Shown: positions 1 to 8,610 of the stretch, one piece after another | How the letters are laid out: every line of letters begins with the position of its first letter | How positions within the stretch are numbered: position 1 is the stretch's first letter | Source of the DNA: Pseudomonadota bacterium | GTDB taxonomy: Bacteria; Pseudomonadota; Alphaproteobacteria; Rhizobiales; Hyphomicrobiaceae | DNA length: 47,607 bases | NCBI GenBank assembly: GCA_023423275.1 | Contig: JAFAFW010000073.1 | Coordinates: 1-47,607 of the forward strand | Reading direction: 5' to 3' | Program-made: the position numbers and the translations under genes | The notes under the pieces: generated by a model | Told to the model about the DNA's origin: nothing | Database searches by the model: none | What the model saw: the letters and a program-made list of their open reading frames with translations, nothing else

Positions 1-44
1 GATGCTACGACCAAGGCGATCACTGATATATCCGGAGTTTCGAT

Positions 45-1016
45 ATGGCTAAGCCTCCCTTGCTGTTAACCGGTCAGATGATGCCCTTGATCGAGGAGCA
101 ACTCGACGCGGCCTTCGAAGTGCATCGTATGCAGCAAGGCGACGACAAAGCGCTCCTCGCCAAGGTCGGACCGACGATCGAAGCCATCTGCACCAGCGGC
201 TTCACGGGGGTTAAAATCAACGAAGCCCTGATGGATCAGCTTCCCAAGCTGAAGATCGTCAGCAACTTCGGCGTCGGCTACGACAGCGTCGATGCCGCGA
301 CCGCCGGCAAGCGTAATATCATCGTCTCCAACACACCCGATGTGCTCAACGAGGAAGTTGCCGACACCACCCTCGGCCTGTTGCTGATGACAGTGCGTGA
401 GCTATCGCGCGGCGAACAGTATCTGCGCGCCGGGAATTGGGCCAAGGACGGTGACTACCGGTTGACCAAGGGCAGCCTGCAAGGCCGCACCCTCGGCATC
501 GTCGGCATGGGCCGCATCGGCCAAGCCATCGCGCGCCGCTGCGAAGCCTTTGGCCTGCCGATTTCCTACTGCACCCGGCGCAAGGTGGAAGACGTTCCCT
601 ACACGCATTACTCCAACGTGGTGGAACTCGCCAAAGCCGTCGATACGCTGATCGTGATCGTGCCCGGCACCGCCAGCACGAAGAACCTGATCAACGCCGA
701 AGTGCTCGAAGCGCTCGGACCGAATGGCGTTCTGATCAACGTCGCCCGTGGCATCGTCGTGGACGAAACCGCGCTGATCAAGGCGCTGCGCAACAACACA
801 ATCCTGGCCGCCGGCCTGGACGTTTACTGGAATGAGCCGAATTTCAATCCGGAGTTCCTCGAACTGGAAAACGCGGTGCTGCTGCCGCATCTCGGATCGG
901 CGTCGATCCCGACCCGCAATAAGATGGGCCAGCTCGTGGTCGACAATCTGAAGGCCTATGCCGATCGCAAACCGCCACTGACCCCTGTTCTCGAAACGCC
1001 ATTCAAGGGCTGGTAG
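45..1016 (+). CDS. 2-hydroxyacid dehydrogenase (hydroxypyruvate/glyoxylate reductase type)
   Basis: A 323-residue D-isomer-specific 2-hydroxyacid dehydrogenase, a cytoplasmic enzyme that reduces 2-keto acids such as glyoxylate or hydroxypyruvate with NAD(P)H. The nucleotide-binding motif GMGRIGQ lies near residue 155. The catalytic trio is visible as Arg in VARGIVVD (about 235), Glu in WNEPN (about 265) and His in LLPHLGSA (about 283). The length is normal for the family. The ATG at 45 follows a GGAG at 33-36. It reads in the same direction as the aminotransferase that starts 107 bases later, so the two may be co-transcribed. The substrate cannot be read from sequence; glyoxylate/hydroxypyruvate reductase would fit an organism with the ethylmalonyl-CoA pathway, but this is inference. 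Confidence 0.9.
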   Translation: MAKPPLLLTGQMMPLIEEQLDAAFEVHRMQQGDDKALLAKVGPTIEAICTSGFTGVKINEALMDQLPKLKIVSNFGVGYDSVDAATAGKRNIIVSNTPDVLNEEVADTTLGLLLMTVRELSRGEQYLRAGNWAKDGDYRLTKGSLQGRTLGIVGMGRIGQAIARRCEAFGLPISYCTRRKVEDVPYTHYSNVVELAKAVDTLIVIVPGTASTKNLINAEVLEALGPNGVLINVARGIVVDETALIKALRNNTILAAGLDVYWNEPNFNPEFLELENAVLLPHLGSASIPTRNKMGQLVVDNLKAYADRKPPLTPVLETPFKGW

Positions 1017-1123
1017 CGGCAAATTAGCCCGTTTTCCTCTGGATTACGGCTTGCCCCTGACGGTCCGGGCTCGTAGGTTTCGGGCCGTTTGGGATAGCGC
1101 CAACCGTTTAGAGGCACAAAGCC

Positions 1124-2326
1124 ATGGGCTTCATTGCTGACAGTCTGAACCGCATTCAACCCTCCGCCACCATCGCGGTTTCGACGAAAGCCCGGCAGCT
1201 CAAAGCGGAAGGCCGTGACATCATCTCGCTGTCGGCCGGCGAGCCGGACTTCGAGACGCCGGTCAACATCAAGGAAGCCGCCATCCGCGCCATGCGCGAG
1301 GGCAAGACCCGCTATACCGATGTCGATGGCATTCCGGAGCTGAAGGCTGCGGTGGTCGCGAAGTTCAAGCGCGACAACCAGCTCGACTACAAGACCTCGC
1401 AGGTCACGGTCGGAACCGGCGGCAAGCAGGTGCTGTACAATGCCCTGCTCGCGACGCTGAACCCCGGCGATGAAGTCGTGATTCCGGCCCCATGCTGGGT
1501 GTCCTATGCGGACATTGTGCTGCTGGGAGGCGGAAAGCCGGTGTTCGCCCCGTGCAAGATCGAGGAAAGCTATAAGCTGCAGCCGGCTGCGCTCGACGCC
1601 GCGATCACGCCGAAAACCAAGTGGTTCATCTTCAACGCACCCTGCAACCCGACCGGTGCGGCGTACTCCAAGGAAGAGATCAAGGCGTTGACCGACGTGC
1701 TGATGAAGCACGAGAACGTCTGGGTCCTCACCGACGACATGTACGAACATCTGCTCTATGACGGCCTGACGTTCTGGACACCTGCCCAGGTTGAACCGCG
1801 TCTGTATGAGCGCACTCTGACCCTCAACGGCCTGTCCAAAGCCTACTGCATGACCGGGTGGCGTCTTGGATACGCGGCAGGTCCTGAGGTGCTGATCAAG
1901 GCCATGTGCAAGTTGCAGTCGCAATCGACTTCCAATCCCTCGTCGATTGTGCAGTGGGCGGGCGTCGAAGCGCTGAACGGGCCGCAGGATTTCATCGAGA
2001 AGCACAATACGGTCTTCATGCAGCGGCGCGACCTCGTCGTCTCGATGCTGAACCAGGCCCGCGGCATCAAATGCCCCAAGCCGGAAGGCGCCTTCTACGT
2101 CTATCCGTCCCTGGAAGAGCTGATCGGCAAGACGACCAACAAAGGCGTGAAGATCAATACCGACGAGGATTTCGTCACGGCCCTTCTGGACGAAGAAGGT
2201 GTTGCCTGCGTTCACGGCGCGGCCTTCGCAATGTCGCCTTGCTTCCGGATATCTTATGCGACGTCGACGGACGCCCTGGAAGAAGCCTGCACCCGCATTC
2301 AGCGGTTCTGCGGCAGCCTTCGCTAA
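1124..2326 (+). CDS. Aspartate aminotransferase, PLP fold type I
   Basis: A 400-residue class I/II aminotransferase that moves an amino group between aspartate (and often other amino or keto acids) and 2-oxoglutarate, in the cytoplasm. The N-terminal SLSAGEPDFETP is typical of the type Ib aspartate aminotransferases of alphaproteobacteria. The PLP lysine sits in LNGLSKAYCMTGWRLGY (about residues 231-247), FNAPCNPTGA forms the Asn-Pro cofactor loop, and FRISYATS near the C-terminus carries the substrate-binding Arg. The ATG at 1124 is preceded by GAGG. The length is complete and no oddities are seen. Some relatives act on aromatic amino acids or prephenate as well, so the exact substrate range is open. 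Confidence 0.93.
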   Translation: MGFIADSLNRIQPSATIAVSTKARQLKAEGRDIISLSAGEPDFETPVNIKEAAIRAMREGKTRYTDVDGIPELKAAVVAKFKRDNQLDYKTSQVTVGTGGKQVLYNALLATLNPGDEVVIPAPCWVSYADIVLLGGGKPVFAPCKIEESYKLQPAALDAAITPKTKWFIFNAPCNPTGAAYSKEEIKALTDVLMKHENVWVLTDDMYEHLLYDGLTFWTPAQVEPRLYERTLTLNGLSKAYCMTGWRLGYAAGPEVLIKAMCKLQSQSTSNPSSIVQWAGVEALNGPQDFIEKHNTVFMQRRDLVVSMLNQARGIKCPKPEGAFYVYPSLEELIGKTTNKGVKINTDEDFVTALLDEEGVACVHGAAFAMSPCFRISYATSTDALEEACTRIQRFCGSLR

Positions 2327-2441
2327 GTCGAGCGAAGCAGGGAGGCCACAGGCGCGCGCAAAAATACCTTGCCGCGCCGCTCGTTGGCTGGTTCCTCAGC
2401 CGATCCGGGGCTAATGTCCCGGTCAGCTACTGGGGGTTTTG

Positions 2442-2639
2442 ATGCGCAGACTGTTCTTGCGAAGCATCGTTCTGGCGGCGGCGTTGGCCGTTGCCGGTTG
2501 CGGTGTGCGCGGATCGCTGGAAGCTCCCAAGGACCCGATGGCGGACAGCACCGCGAGTGCGGAATCCGGACAGGGCAAGCCCGCCGGCGCTGCCCCTAAG
2601 CCGCATCGCGACTTCATCCTCGACGGTCTGCTCCGCTAG
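2442..2639 (+). CDS. lptM: Small LptM-like lipoprotein
   Basis: A 65-residue protein with a short basic N-terminus, a hydrophobic stretch and the lipobox VAGC at residues 18-21 (Cys 21), so it should be cleaved by signal peptidase II and lipidated. The mature part is short and Pro/Lys/Ser-rich and ends HRDFILDGLLR, as in the YifL/LptM family. In E. coli LptM helps LptD mature in the outer membrane. In proteobacteria this gene usually sits just upstream of lysA; here lysA follows but a reverse-strand gene lies between them. The ATG at 2442 is preferred over the TTG just before it. The family call rests on size, lipobox and context. Confidence 0.75.
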   Translation: MRRLFLRSIVLAAALAVAGCGVRGSLEAPKDPMADSTASAESGQGKPAGAAPKPHRDFILDGLLR

Positions 2640-2652
2640 TTTGAACTCCTGG

Positions 2653-2676
2653 GCCGCTGCCGATGAGCAGCGGCCA
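2653..2676. terminator. Hairpin between convergent genes, possible terminator
   Basis: A perfect 9-bp stem GGCCGCTGC/GCAGCGGCC with a 6-base loop lies between the stop of the lipoprotein gene and the stop of the convergent SAF-domain gene. No T-run follows on either strand, so it may be a weak, Rho-assisted or bidirectional terminator. Confidence 0.45.
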
Positions 2677-2687
2677 CGTGCATGTGC

Positions 2688-4067
2688 TCAGCCTTGCATG
2701 AACATCGCATCTTGTTCAGCCCGCAGTCGCCACAGCGTCGAGCCTTCCGGCGCATCGACGCAATCGGCGGTGATGTAGGCGCCAGCCGCGACTGGCCGTG
2801 TGAGCGTCCGCCCGACCGCCATGTAGTAGGGCAGCGGCGCATCGCCTGAAATCAGCCGGGCCGGCGTCAGCCCCGGCTCGAGATCGGGCACGGCGTGGCG
2901 CGTCCCGACGATGTCGAGCGTCCGTCCGGCTGGCAGATCCACCATGGCGCGCGCGGTAAGATCGACGACGGGGCGATAGCTGTCGTCGAGAATGGACTGT
3001 CCAAGGCGTGCAGCCGCGAGAATCGAGATCGGAGCCTCGACACCGAGCAGATGCGACGGGTTGTAAACCAGCCCATAGCGGCCGTCGGCCGTCGTCGGAA
3101 TGCCCTTTCCGCGGAACAGCGCGCCGGAACGCTCATCGGCCCAGGCAACGACGACGAACACACCGCCCGCAAAGCTCGCCTCGTTGGGCCGCCGCAGACA
3201 GTTGAACACATCAAGCCGCCCTTCCCCGCTCAGCAGACCACCATCGGCCTTGGGAATGTAGAGGTCCGGCAATTCGACGGATCGCGTCAGCGGTGCGTGG
3301 AAATCAGGACGGTCGGGCAAAAGACCGGTCGCGTTGGCAACGAGCGCCATCTCGCAGTTGTCCGGAACGGTTCGCTGCGGCAGCCCGGCGAGCGCTTCGG
3401 CACGCGCCTGGACGGTTGCGGCCCTGTCCGTTCCGAGATCCCAAAGGTTTACGATGCCAGGCGCGGTGACACTCTCCGTGGTCCACGTCACCTTGTGGGT
3501 GCCGGGATCATAGACGTAGTCGTATTCGCTGGATTTACCGGCGCAGATGATCGGCAGTCCGAGGGTCCGCGCCCAGCTCACCAGTCCGATCAGCAGCGCC
3601 GGTTGGTCGCCTTCGACCAGCGTATAGGGAACACCGGCAGCGCGCGCCTTGGCCGCCAGGATCGGGCCGACGACGCACTCCGCTTCCTTCGTGACCATCG
3701 TGACGCCCTTGCCCGCCTCGATCGCCTCCAGGGCAAACCGTGCCCCGGCCTCCGCGTCGCCCGTTGCCTCGACGATCATTTCAACCGGGGCGGCGAGCAG
3801 ATCGGCAACCGAACTGCACAGCGCGATGTCTCCCGCTGCGATAGCCGCCTTGGCAGCCGCCAGACTGTTACAGCGGCGGGCGGGAATCCCCTTCTCCGCC
3901 AACATTGCGGCGGCACGGTCGAGATCCTTATCGGTAACGGCGCTGACCGTCAGGCCTTGCATCCGCCGTGATTGGGCAATCAGCGACATGCCGAATTCGC
4001 CTGCGCCGATAAGGGCAACGGAAACAGGCTTCTCCCGCGCCGGGCGGAACAGGGTTTCGAACTGCAT
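2688..4067 (-). CDS. NAD(P)-dependent oxidoreductase with C-terminal SAF domain
   Basis: A 459-residue protein with an N-terminal Rossmann fold (VALIGAGEFGMSLIAQ, residues 17-32) resembling homoserine dehydrogenase, and a C-terminal SAF-like region (YYMAVGRTLTRPVAAGAYIT, about residues 405-430). Proteins of this layout are cytoplasmic and several take part in sugar or sugar-acid catabolism, but no substrate can be read here. The ATG at 4067 has a GAGGAC ribosome site. The gene is transcribed against its neighbours and sits between the lptM-like gene and lysA, where many relatives have nothing, so it looks like an insertion into an older gene order. Its composition matches the surroundings, so recent transfer is not indicated. 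Confidence 0.8.
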   Translation of the reverse strand: MQFETLFRPAREKPVSVALIGAGEFGMSLIAQSRRMQGLTVSAVTDKDLDRAAAMLAEKGIPARRCNSLAAAKAAIAAGDIALCSSVADLLAAPVEMIVEATGDAEAGARFALEAIEAGKGVTMVTKEAECVVGPILAAKARAAGVPYTLVEGDQPALLIGLVSWARTLGLPIICAGKSSEYDYVYDPGTHKVTWTTESVTAPGIVNLWDLGTDRAATVQARAEALAGLPQRTVPDNCEMALVANATGLLPDRPDFHAPLTRSVELPDLYIPKADGGLLSGEGRLDVFNCLRRPNEASFAGGVFVVVAWADERSGALFRGKGIPTTADGRYGLVYNPSHLLGVEAPISILAAARLGQSILDDSYRPVVDLTARAMVDLPAGRTLDIVGTRHAVPDLEPGLTPARLISGDAPLPYYMAVGRTLTRPVAAGAYITADCVDAPEGSTLWRLRAEQDAMFMQG

Positions 4068-4206
4068 GGGGTGTCCTCATTTTTACCTTGGCGGCCAATA
4101 AACGCGGCCTTCGCCGACCCCGCAATCGAGAATTTCTTCCCGGCACAACACGCCGGGCCGGCCACGGCCGCCAACCCCAGCGCTTTGCCGTGAATTGAGC
4201 AAAGCC

Positions 4207-4235
4207 TTGACGGAATCCCGCGCCGCCCCTAGCCA
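4207..4235 (+). promoter_or_regulatory. Possible promoter of lysA
   Basis: TTGACG at 4207-4212 and TAGCCA at 4230-4235 are 17 bases apart, with the lysA ATG 48 bases downstream. The -35 box is good and the -10 box weak, so this is only a candidate. Confidence 0.25.
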
Positions 4236-4283
4236 ATCGCCAACGGCCCGGGCTGGGCTCTCAACACGGCTGCGCAGGTACCC

Positions 4284-5558
4284 ATGCACCATTTCAGCTA
4301 TCGCGATGGCGTCCTGCACGCTGAAGGCGTCAGCCTGGAGCGGATTGCCGAAGAGGTCGGCACGCCGTTCTACTGTTATTCAACGGCGACGCTCGAACGG
4401 CATTTCGAGGTGCTGTCGCAGTCGTTCCGCGGCACCGATCACCTGATCTGCTACGCCGTCAAGGCGAACTCCAACCAGGCTGTCCTGAAGACCATGGCCC
4501 GGCTCGGCGCCGGCATGGACGTCGTTTCCGAAGGCGAGCTGCGCCGCGCGCGTGCCGCCGGTGTTCCTGCCGACAAGATCATCTTCGCCGGCGTCGGCAA
4601 GACGCGCGAAGAGATGGACTATGCCATCCGTGAAGGCATCCTCGGCTTCAATGTCGAAAGCGAGCCGGAACTGGAACTTCTGAGCGAGGCGGCGGCAAGC
4701 CAAGGCCGCATCGCCCGCGTGGCCATCCGCGTTAATCCGGACGTCGACGCAAAAACCCACGCCAAGATTTCCACCGGCAAGTCGGAGAACAAATTCGGCA
4801 TCCCCTTCCTCGACGCACCACGGTTGTATACGAAGGCCGCCAAGCTGCCGGGTATCAGGATTTCGGGCATTCATATGCACATCGGCAGCCAGATCACGGA
4901 TCTTGCCCCGTTTGCCGATGCCTTCCGCCTCATGCGCGAACTGGTTCAGAACCTGCGCCGCGAAGGCCACGAGCTGGAGCATCTCGACCTCGGCGGCGGA
5001 CTCGGAATTCCCTACACGGGCACCAACGATGTGCCGCCGCATCCCGATGAATATGCCGCGACGATCCGGGCCGCAGTCGGGGATCTCGGCCTCAAGCTCA
5101 TTCTGGAACCCGGCCGCATGATCGTGGGCAATGCGGGCGTGCTGGTCTCACGCGTCGTCTACGTGAAGCAGGGTGCCGCCAAGACGTTCACGATCGTCGA
5201 TGCGGCGATGAACGATCTGATCCGGCCGACTCTATATGAAGCCCATCATGACATCTGGCCGGTAACCGAAGCCAAGCGTGCGCTGCCTCCGACACGTCAG
5301 GATATCGTCGGTCCGGTCTGCGAAACCGGCGATTATCTTGCACTTGACCGTCCGCTGCCGCCGCTGGCATCGGGCGACCTGATCGCCATCATGACGGCTG
5401 GCGCGTATGGAGCGGTCATGTCGTCGACCTATAATTCGCGCCCGCTCATTCCCGAAGTTCTGGTGCGCGGCAACGACTACGCCGTGGTTCGTCCTCGCCC
5501 CAGTTACGAGGAATTGATTGCACTTGATCGCCTGCCGGACTGGCTTTCCGGCCAATAG
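4284..5558 (+). CDS. lysA: Diaminopimelate decarboxylase
   Basis: A 424-residue PLP enzyme of the alanine-racemase-fold (fold type III) decarboxylases. It makes L-lysine from meso-diaminopimelate, the last step of lysine synthesis. The PLP lysine lies in CYAVKANSNQAVL (Lys near 57). HMHIGSQ, GGGLGIPY and LEPGRMIVGNAG are the expected barrel motifs, and the active-site Cys is in PVCETGDYLA near residue 345. The length is normal and the protein is complete. The ATG at 4284 matches the usual family N-terminus (MHHFSYRDGVLHAEGV). The TIGR02302 gene follows in the same direction 142 bases later, as in other Hyphomicrobiales. Confidence 0.96.
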   Translation: MHHFSYRDGVLHAEGVSLERIAEEVGTPFYCYSTATLERHFEVLSQSFRGTDHLICYAVKANSNQAVLKTMARLGAGMDVVSEGELRRARAAGVPADKIIFAGVGKTREEMDYAIREGILGFNVESEPELELLSEAAASQGRIARVAIRVNPDVDAKTHAKISTGKSENKFGIPFLDAPRLYTKAAKLPGIRISGIHMHIGSQITDLAPFADAFRLMRELVQNLRREGHELEHLDLGGGLGIPYTGTNDVPPHPDEYAATIRAAVGDLGLKLILEPGRMIVGNAGVLVSRVVYVKQGAAKTFTIVDAAMNDLIRPTLYEAHHDIWPVTEAKRALPPTRQDIVGPVCETGDYLALDRPLPPLASGDLIAIMTAGAYGAVMSSTYNSRPLIPEVLVRGNDYAVVRPRPSYEELIALDRLPDWLSGQ

Positions 5559-5700
5559 CGTTCACCGGGCGCGCTCAGGCCCTTGTGCCGCCGCTTTTTG
5601 CCCTGCACCATGCAACCCACACGCCATCTGGTTGTTAGCTCCGGATGGGAAAGGTGCATTCGTGCTCATTTCGGCGGGTGAGGCCGTGCTAGGCTAGGGC

Positions 5701-8313
5701 ATGTTCAGGAATCAACGGTCGGCATCGTCGGAAGGTCGGCAATTCGAGCGCAAGGTCGCGCTGAGCCGCCTGGTGATGCTGTTTGAGGCTGTCTGGCCTC
5801 GCCTATGGCTGGTTCTGGGCGTTATCGGCCTGTTTGTCATTGCCTCCTTCGCGGGTCTTTGGCTGTGGCTGCCGCCGCTTGCGCATCAGATCGTTCTCGG
5901 GTTGTTCGCGCTGGCCCTGCTGGCCGCTGTCGTCGCCGTGCTGCGGGTGAAATGGCCAAGCCGTGACGAGGCACTTCGCCGCATCGAGCGCAGGTCGGGC
6001 ATCGCTCATCGCCCAGCGTCTTCCTACGAAGACACGCTGACCTCGAGCGCCGACGACCCGGCAACGGATCGCATCTGGCGCGCTCATCGGGCCAGGCTTG
6101 CAGAATTGCTGTCACGTCTGCGGGTCGGCAATCCGCAACCGCGCACCGACCGCCGCGATCCATTGGCGCTGCGGGCCCTTCTTCTTCTCAGTGTCGTGCT
6201 CCTCGTCGCCTTGGTCGGAGACCGGGCCAAGGACCGCCTGCTCGCGGCCTTCAGGTTTGGCCCTGAGGCCCAGTCGACCACGGCGCGTCTCGATGCCTGG
6301 GTCGCGCCTCCGCCCTATACCGGCCGAGCGCCGATCCTGCTCGCCGATGGCGGACAGAGCGGCATCAAGCCGGCAGCGGCAGGAAATGGGCCCATCGAAA
6401 TCCCGGCCAAAAGCGTGATCATCGTGCGCGCCAGCGGCGCGGGCCAGCTTTCACTGGAACAAGCCGGCGAGAGTGGCGCGAAGCCGGAAACAGTCGAGGG
6501 GCAGGCGCCAAAGGCTGCGGGTGATGTCTCGGAGGTGCGCACCGAACTCGTCAAATCCGGGACGATGCGCGTTCTCGGCGATCGCTCGCGCATTGCGTCG
6601 TGGGACTTCCGCGTCATTCCCGATACGGCGCCACGCATCAGCCTGACCAAAGAGCCGGAACGCACGATCCGCGGTGCGATGAAGCTGTTCTACAAGATTG
6701 AGGACGACTATGGCGTCGCATCCGCGGAAGCGCGCTTTGAACGTCCGCGCACGGCAGCCGGCGATCCGCGTACGAGCTGGGCGCGGGAAGATATTCTGAA
6801 AGGCCCACGGCCACCGCTCGAGCGGCCGCCGGTGCTCTCGCTGCGCTTGCCGCGCCAAAATGCCAAGGAGGCCGAGACATCGAGCTTCCACGAGATCGGC
6901 GCGCACCCCTGGGCGGGCATGAAAGTCCGCATGACGCTGGTCGCCAAGGATCATGGCGGAAACGTCGGCAAGAGCCAGCCGATCGAGATCATTCTTCCGC
7001 AGCGCCAGTTCCGCAATCCGCTGGCCAAGGCGGTCGTCGAGCAGCGCCGCAAGCTTGTCGAAGATCCTCGCTACCGGCAGCTCGTCACCCGGGCGCTCGA
7101 TGCCCTGACGATGGAGCCGGAAGGCTTCATCACCGACCGGCACGTCTACCTCGGTCTGCGGTCAGTCTATTATCGCCTGGCGCAGAGCGGTAACCGCGCG
7201 ACGCTGCGCAGCGCGGTCGACCAGCTCTGGCACGTGGCGTTGCGCATCGAGGATGGCGGCGGACTGACTGACGCCGAACGCCGTCTTCGCGAGATCCAGG
7301 ATCAGCTTTCCAAAGCGCTGGAGGAAGGTGCGTCGGAGGAAGAGATCGCACGGCTGATGCAGGAGCTGCGGCAGGCGCTGGCCGAATTCATGCAGCAGCT
7401 TGCGCGGCAGGCGCAGCAGAACCCGCAGCAGCAGATGCCCGAGGGCATGAACCCCAATCAGATCATGCGTCCGGAAGATCTCGAACGCATGTTGCAGAAC
7501 CTGGAGAACATGGCACGGCAGGGCTCGCGCGAGACCGCGCAAGAAATGCTCAGCCAGTTGCGCGAGCTGCTGGAATCCCTGCAAAGCGGACAGATGGCCG
7601 GCCAGCAAGGTCAGCAGAACCAGCAAATGATGCAGATGATGGATCAGATGGGAGACATCATCGGCAAGCAGCAGCGTCTCTACGACGACACGTTCGGAGA
7701 GCAGCGCCGCCAGGGCGACCGTGGTCAAGGCCAGCAACAGGGTCAGCAGGGGCAGCAAGGTCAACGTGGGCGTCAGGGACAACAGGGCCAGGGGCAGCAA
7801 GGCCAAGGACAACAGCGAGGTCAGGGCCAGGGCCAGCAGCTCGGCGCGGGTGAACTCGGCGACCGGCAAGGGCAGCTTCGGGATCAGCTCGGTCGCATGC
7901 GGCAGGGCATGCAGCAGTTCGGGATGCGGCCACCTAATCAGTTCGACGGTGCCGAACAGTCCATGGAGAATGCGCGCCGGGCCCTTGAACAGGGTGATCT
8001 GGATACGGCGACCCGCGAGCAATCGCGCGCGCTCGAGCAGTTGCGTCAAGGCGCCCAGTCGATGGCCGAGCAGATGCTGCGGCAGATGCCCTCGCGGTTT
8101 GGCCAGGGACCGGCGAATGACGCTCCCCGCGATCCGCTCGGCCGTCCTCAACGATCGGAAGGGCCCGATCCTGGCACGTCGGTCCGCGTTCCCGATGAGA
8201 TCGACGTACAGCGCGCGCGCGAGATCCTAGAAGAATTGCGCCGCCGTCTGGGTGAGCCATCCCGGCCGATGCTGGAGCTGGATTACATCGAGCGGCTGTT
8301 GCGCAGGTTCTGA
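5701..8313 (+). CDS. TIGR02302-family membrane protein with Gln/Gly-rich region
   Basis: An 870-residue protein matching the alphaproteobacterial TIGR02302 (DUF4175-like) family, which lies next to lysA in many Hyphomicrobiales and has no known function. Two membrane segments lie near residues 32-50 and 60-82 and a third hydrophobic stretch near 158-180. The rest is probably periplasmic. Residues about 540-660 are long helices rich in Gln, Glu and Met, followed by a low-complexity GQQGQ-type tract near 680-720, then a charged C-terminal part (RVPDEIDVQRAREILEELRRRLG). The ATG at 5701 follows AGGCTAGGG. The Gln/Gly tract arises from repeated CAG/CAA and GGN codons and could vary in length between strains. 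Confidence 0.85.
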   Translation: MFRNQRSASSEGRQFERKVALSRLVMLFEAVWPRLWLVLGVIGLFVIASFAGLWLWLPPLAHQIVLGLFALALLAAVVAVLRVKWPSRDEALRRIERRSGIAHRPASSYEDTLTSSADDPATDRIWRAHRARLAELLSRLRVGNPQPRTDRRDPLALRALLLLSVVLLVALVGDRAKDRLLAAFRFGPEAQSTTARLDAWVAPPPYTGRAPILLADGGQSGIKPAAAGNGPIEIPAKSVIIVRASGAGQLSLEQAGESGAKPETVEGQAPKAAGDVSEVRTELVKSGTMRVLGDRSRIASWDFRVIPDTAPRISLTKEPERTIRGAMKLFYKIEDDYGVASAEARFERPRTAAGDPRTSWAREDILKGPRPPLERPPVLSLRLPRQNAKEAETSSFHEIGAHPWAGMKVRMTLVAKDHGGNVGKSQPIEIILPQRQFRNPLAKAVVEQRRKLVEDPRYRQLVTRALDALTMEPEGFITDRHVYLGLRSVYYRLAQSGNRATLRSAVDQLWHVALRIEDGGGLTDAERRLREIQDQLSKALEEGASEEEIARLMQELRQALAEFMQQLARQAQQNPQQQMPEGMNPNQIMRPEDLERMLQNLENMARQGSRETAQEMLSQLRELLESLQSGQMAGQQGQQNQQMMQMMDQMGDIIGKQQRLYDDTFGEQRRQGDRGQGQQQGQQGQQGQRGRQGQQGQGQQGQGQQRGQGQGQQLGAGELGDRQGQLRDQLGRMRQGMQQFGMRPPNQFDGAEQSMENARRALEQGDLDTATREQSRALEQLRQGAQSMAEQMLRQMPSRFGQGPANDAPRDPLGRPQRSEGPDPGTSVRVPDEIDVQRAREILEELRRRLGEPSRPMLELDYIERLLRRF

Positions 8314-8369
8314 TCTGGTACGAAAGGCAGGGATGACGCGCGCTTGCTCTACGCCAATGAGCGTATCCA

Positions 8370-8417
8370 TTACATATTGACAGCTTTCATCAATCCAGTC
8401 TGATATCCTTACATATT
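8370..8417 (+). repeat. Direct repeat TTACATATT flanking the promoter
   Basis: TTACATATT occurs at 8370-8378 and again at 8409-8417, 39 bases apart. One copy overlaps the -35 box and the other lies just downstream of the -10 box. This suits operator sites but could be chance in an A+T-rich patch. Confidence 0.35.
8377..8406 (+). promoter_or_regulatory. Candidate sigma-70-type promoter for the LysR gene
   Basis: A perfect -35 box TTGACA (8377-8382) and a good -10 box TGATAT (8401-8406) are spaced 18 bases apart, about 200 bases upstream of the LysR ATG and in the same direction. Confidence 0.5.
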
Positions 8418-8610
8418 CATCCCGCCATCGCGCTCGGGGGAGCGTTCTGCCGGGATTATTTATCGCTCCATGAAGCGTACTGCAGAGACGGCTGCCGTTC
8501 TATGAGCGGCGGCTTGGGTAAAGCGTAGGACACATGCGCATGCCCCAGGCAAACGCGGATTGCGGCGCGCGACTGGCCGGTCGGGGGACTGGTGGACTGG
8601 GGAAACTGGG

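Larger units (their letters stand above)
8314..8610. other. Intergenic leader of the LysR gene
   Basis: These 297 bases hold no convincing gene. They contain the candidate promoter at 8377-8406, a repeated 9-mer around it, and a leader of about 200 bases with short imperfect hairpins before the LysR start. Confidence 0.6.

Noticed and set aside
956..2215. A long minus-strand frame (419 codons) opposite the aminotransferase
   Set aside because: It is the antisense shadow of a clear PLP enzyme and shows no family motifs; high G+C makes such frames common.
2895..3971. A 358-codon plus-strand frame opposite the SAF-domain oxidoreductase
   Set aside because: Arg/Gly/His-rich with no motif, while the minus strand carries a Rossmann fold and SAF domain with a ribosome site.
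7700..7850. A possible CRISPR or short tandem repeat array
   Set aside because: The repeated CAG/GGN pattern is codon repetition for Gln and Gly in the protein, without spacers.
7162..8151. A Leu-rich minus-strand frame that could be taken for a membrane protein
   Set aside because: The Leu runs are the reverse of Gln (CAG) codons in the TIGR02302 protein.
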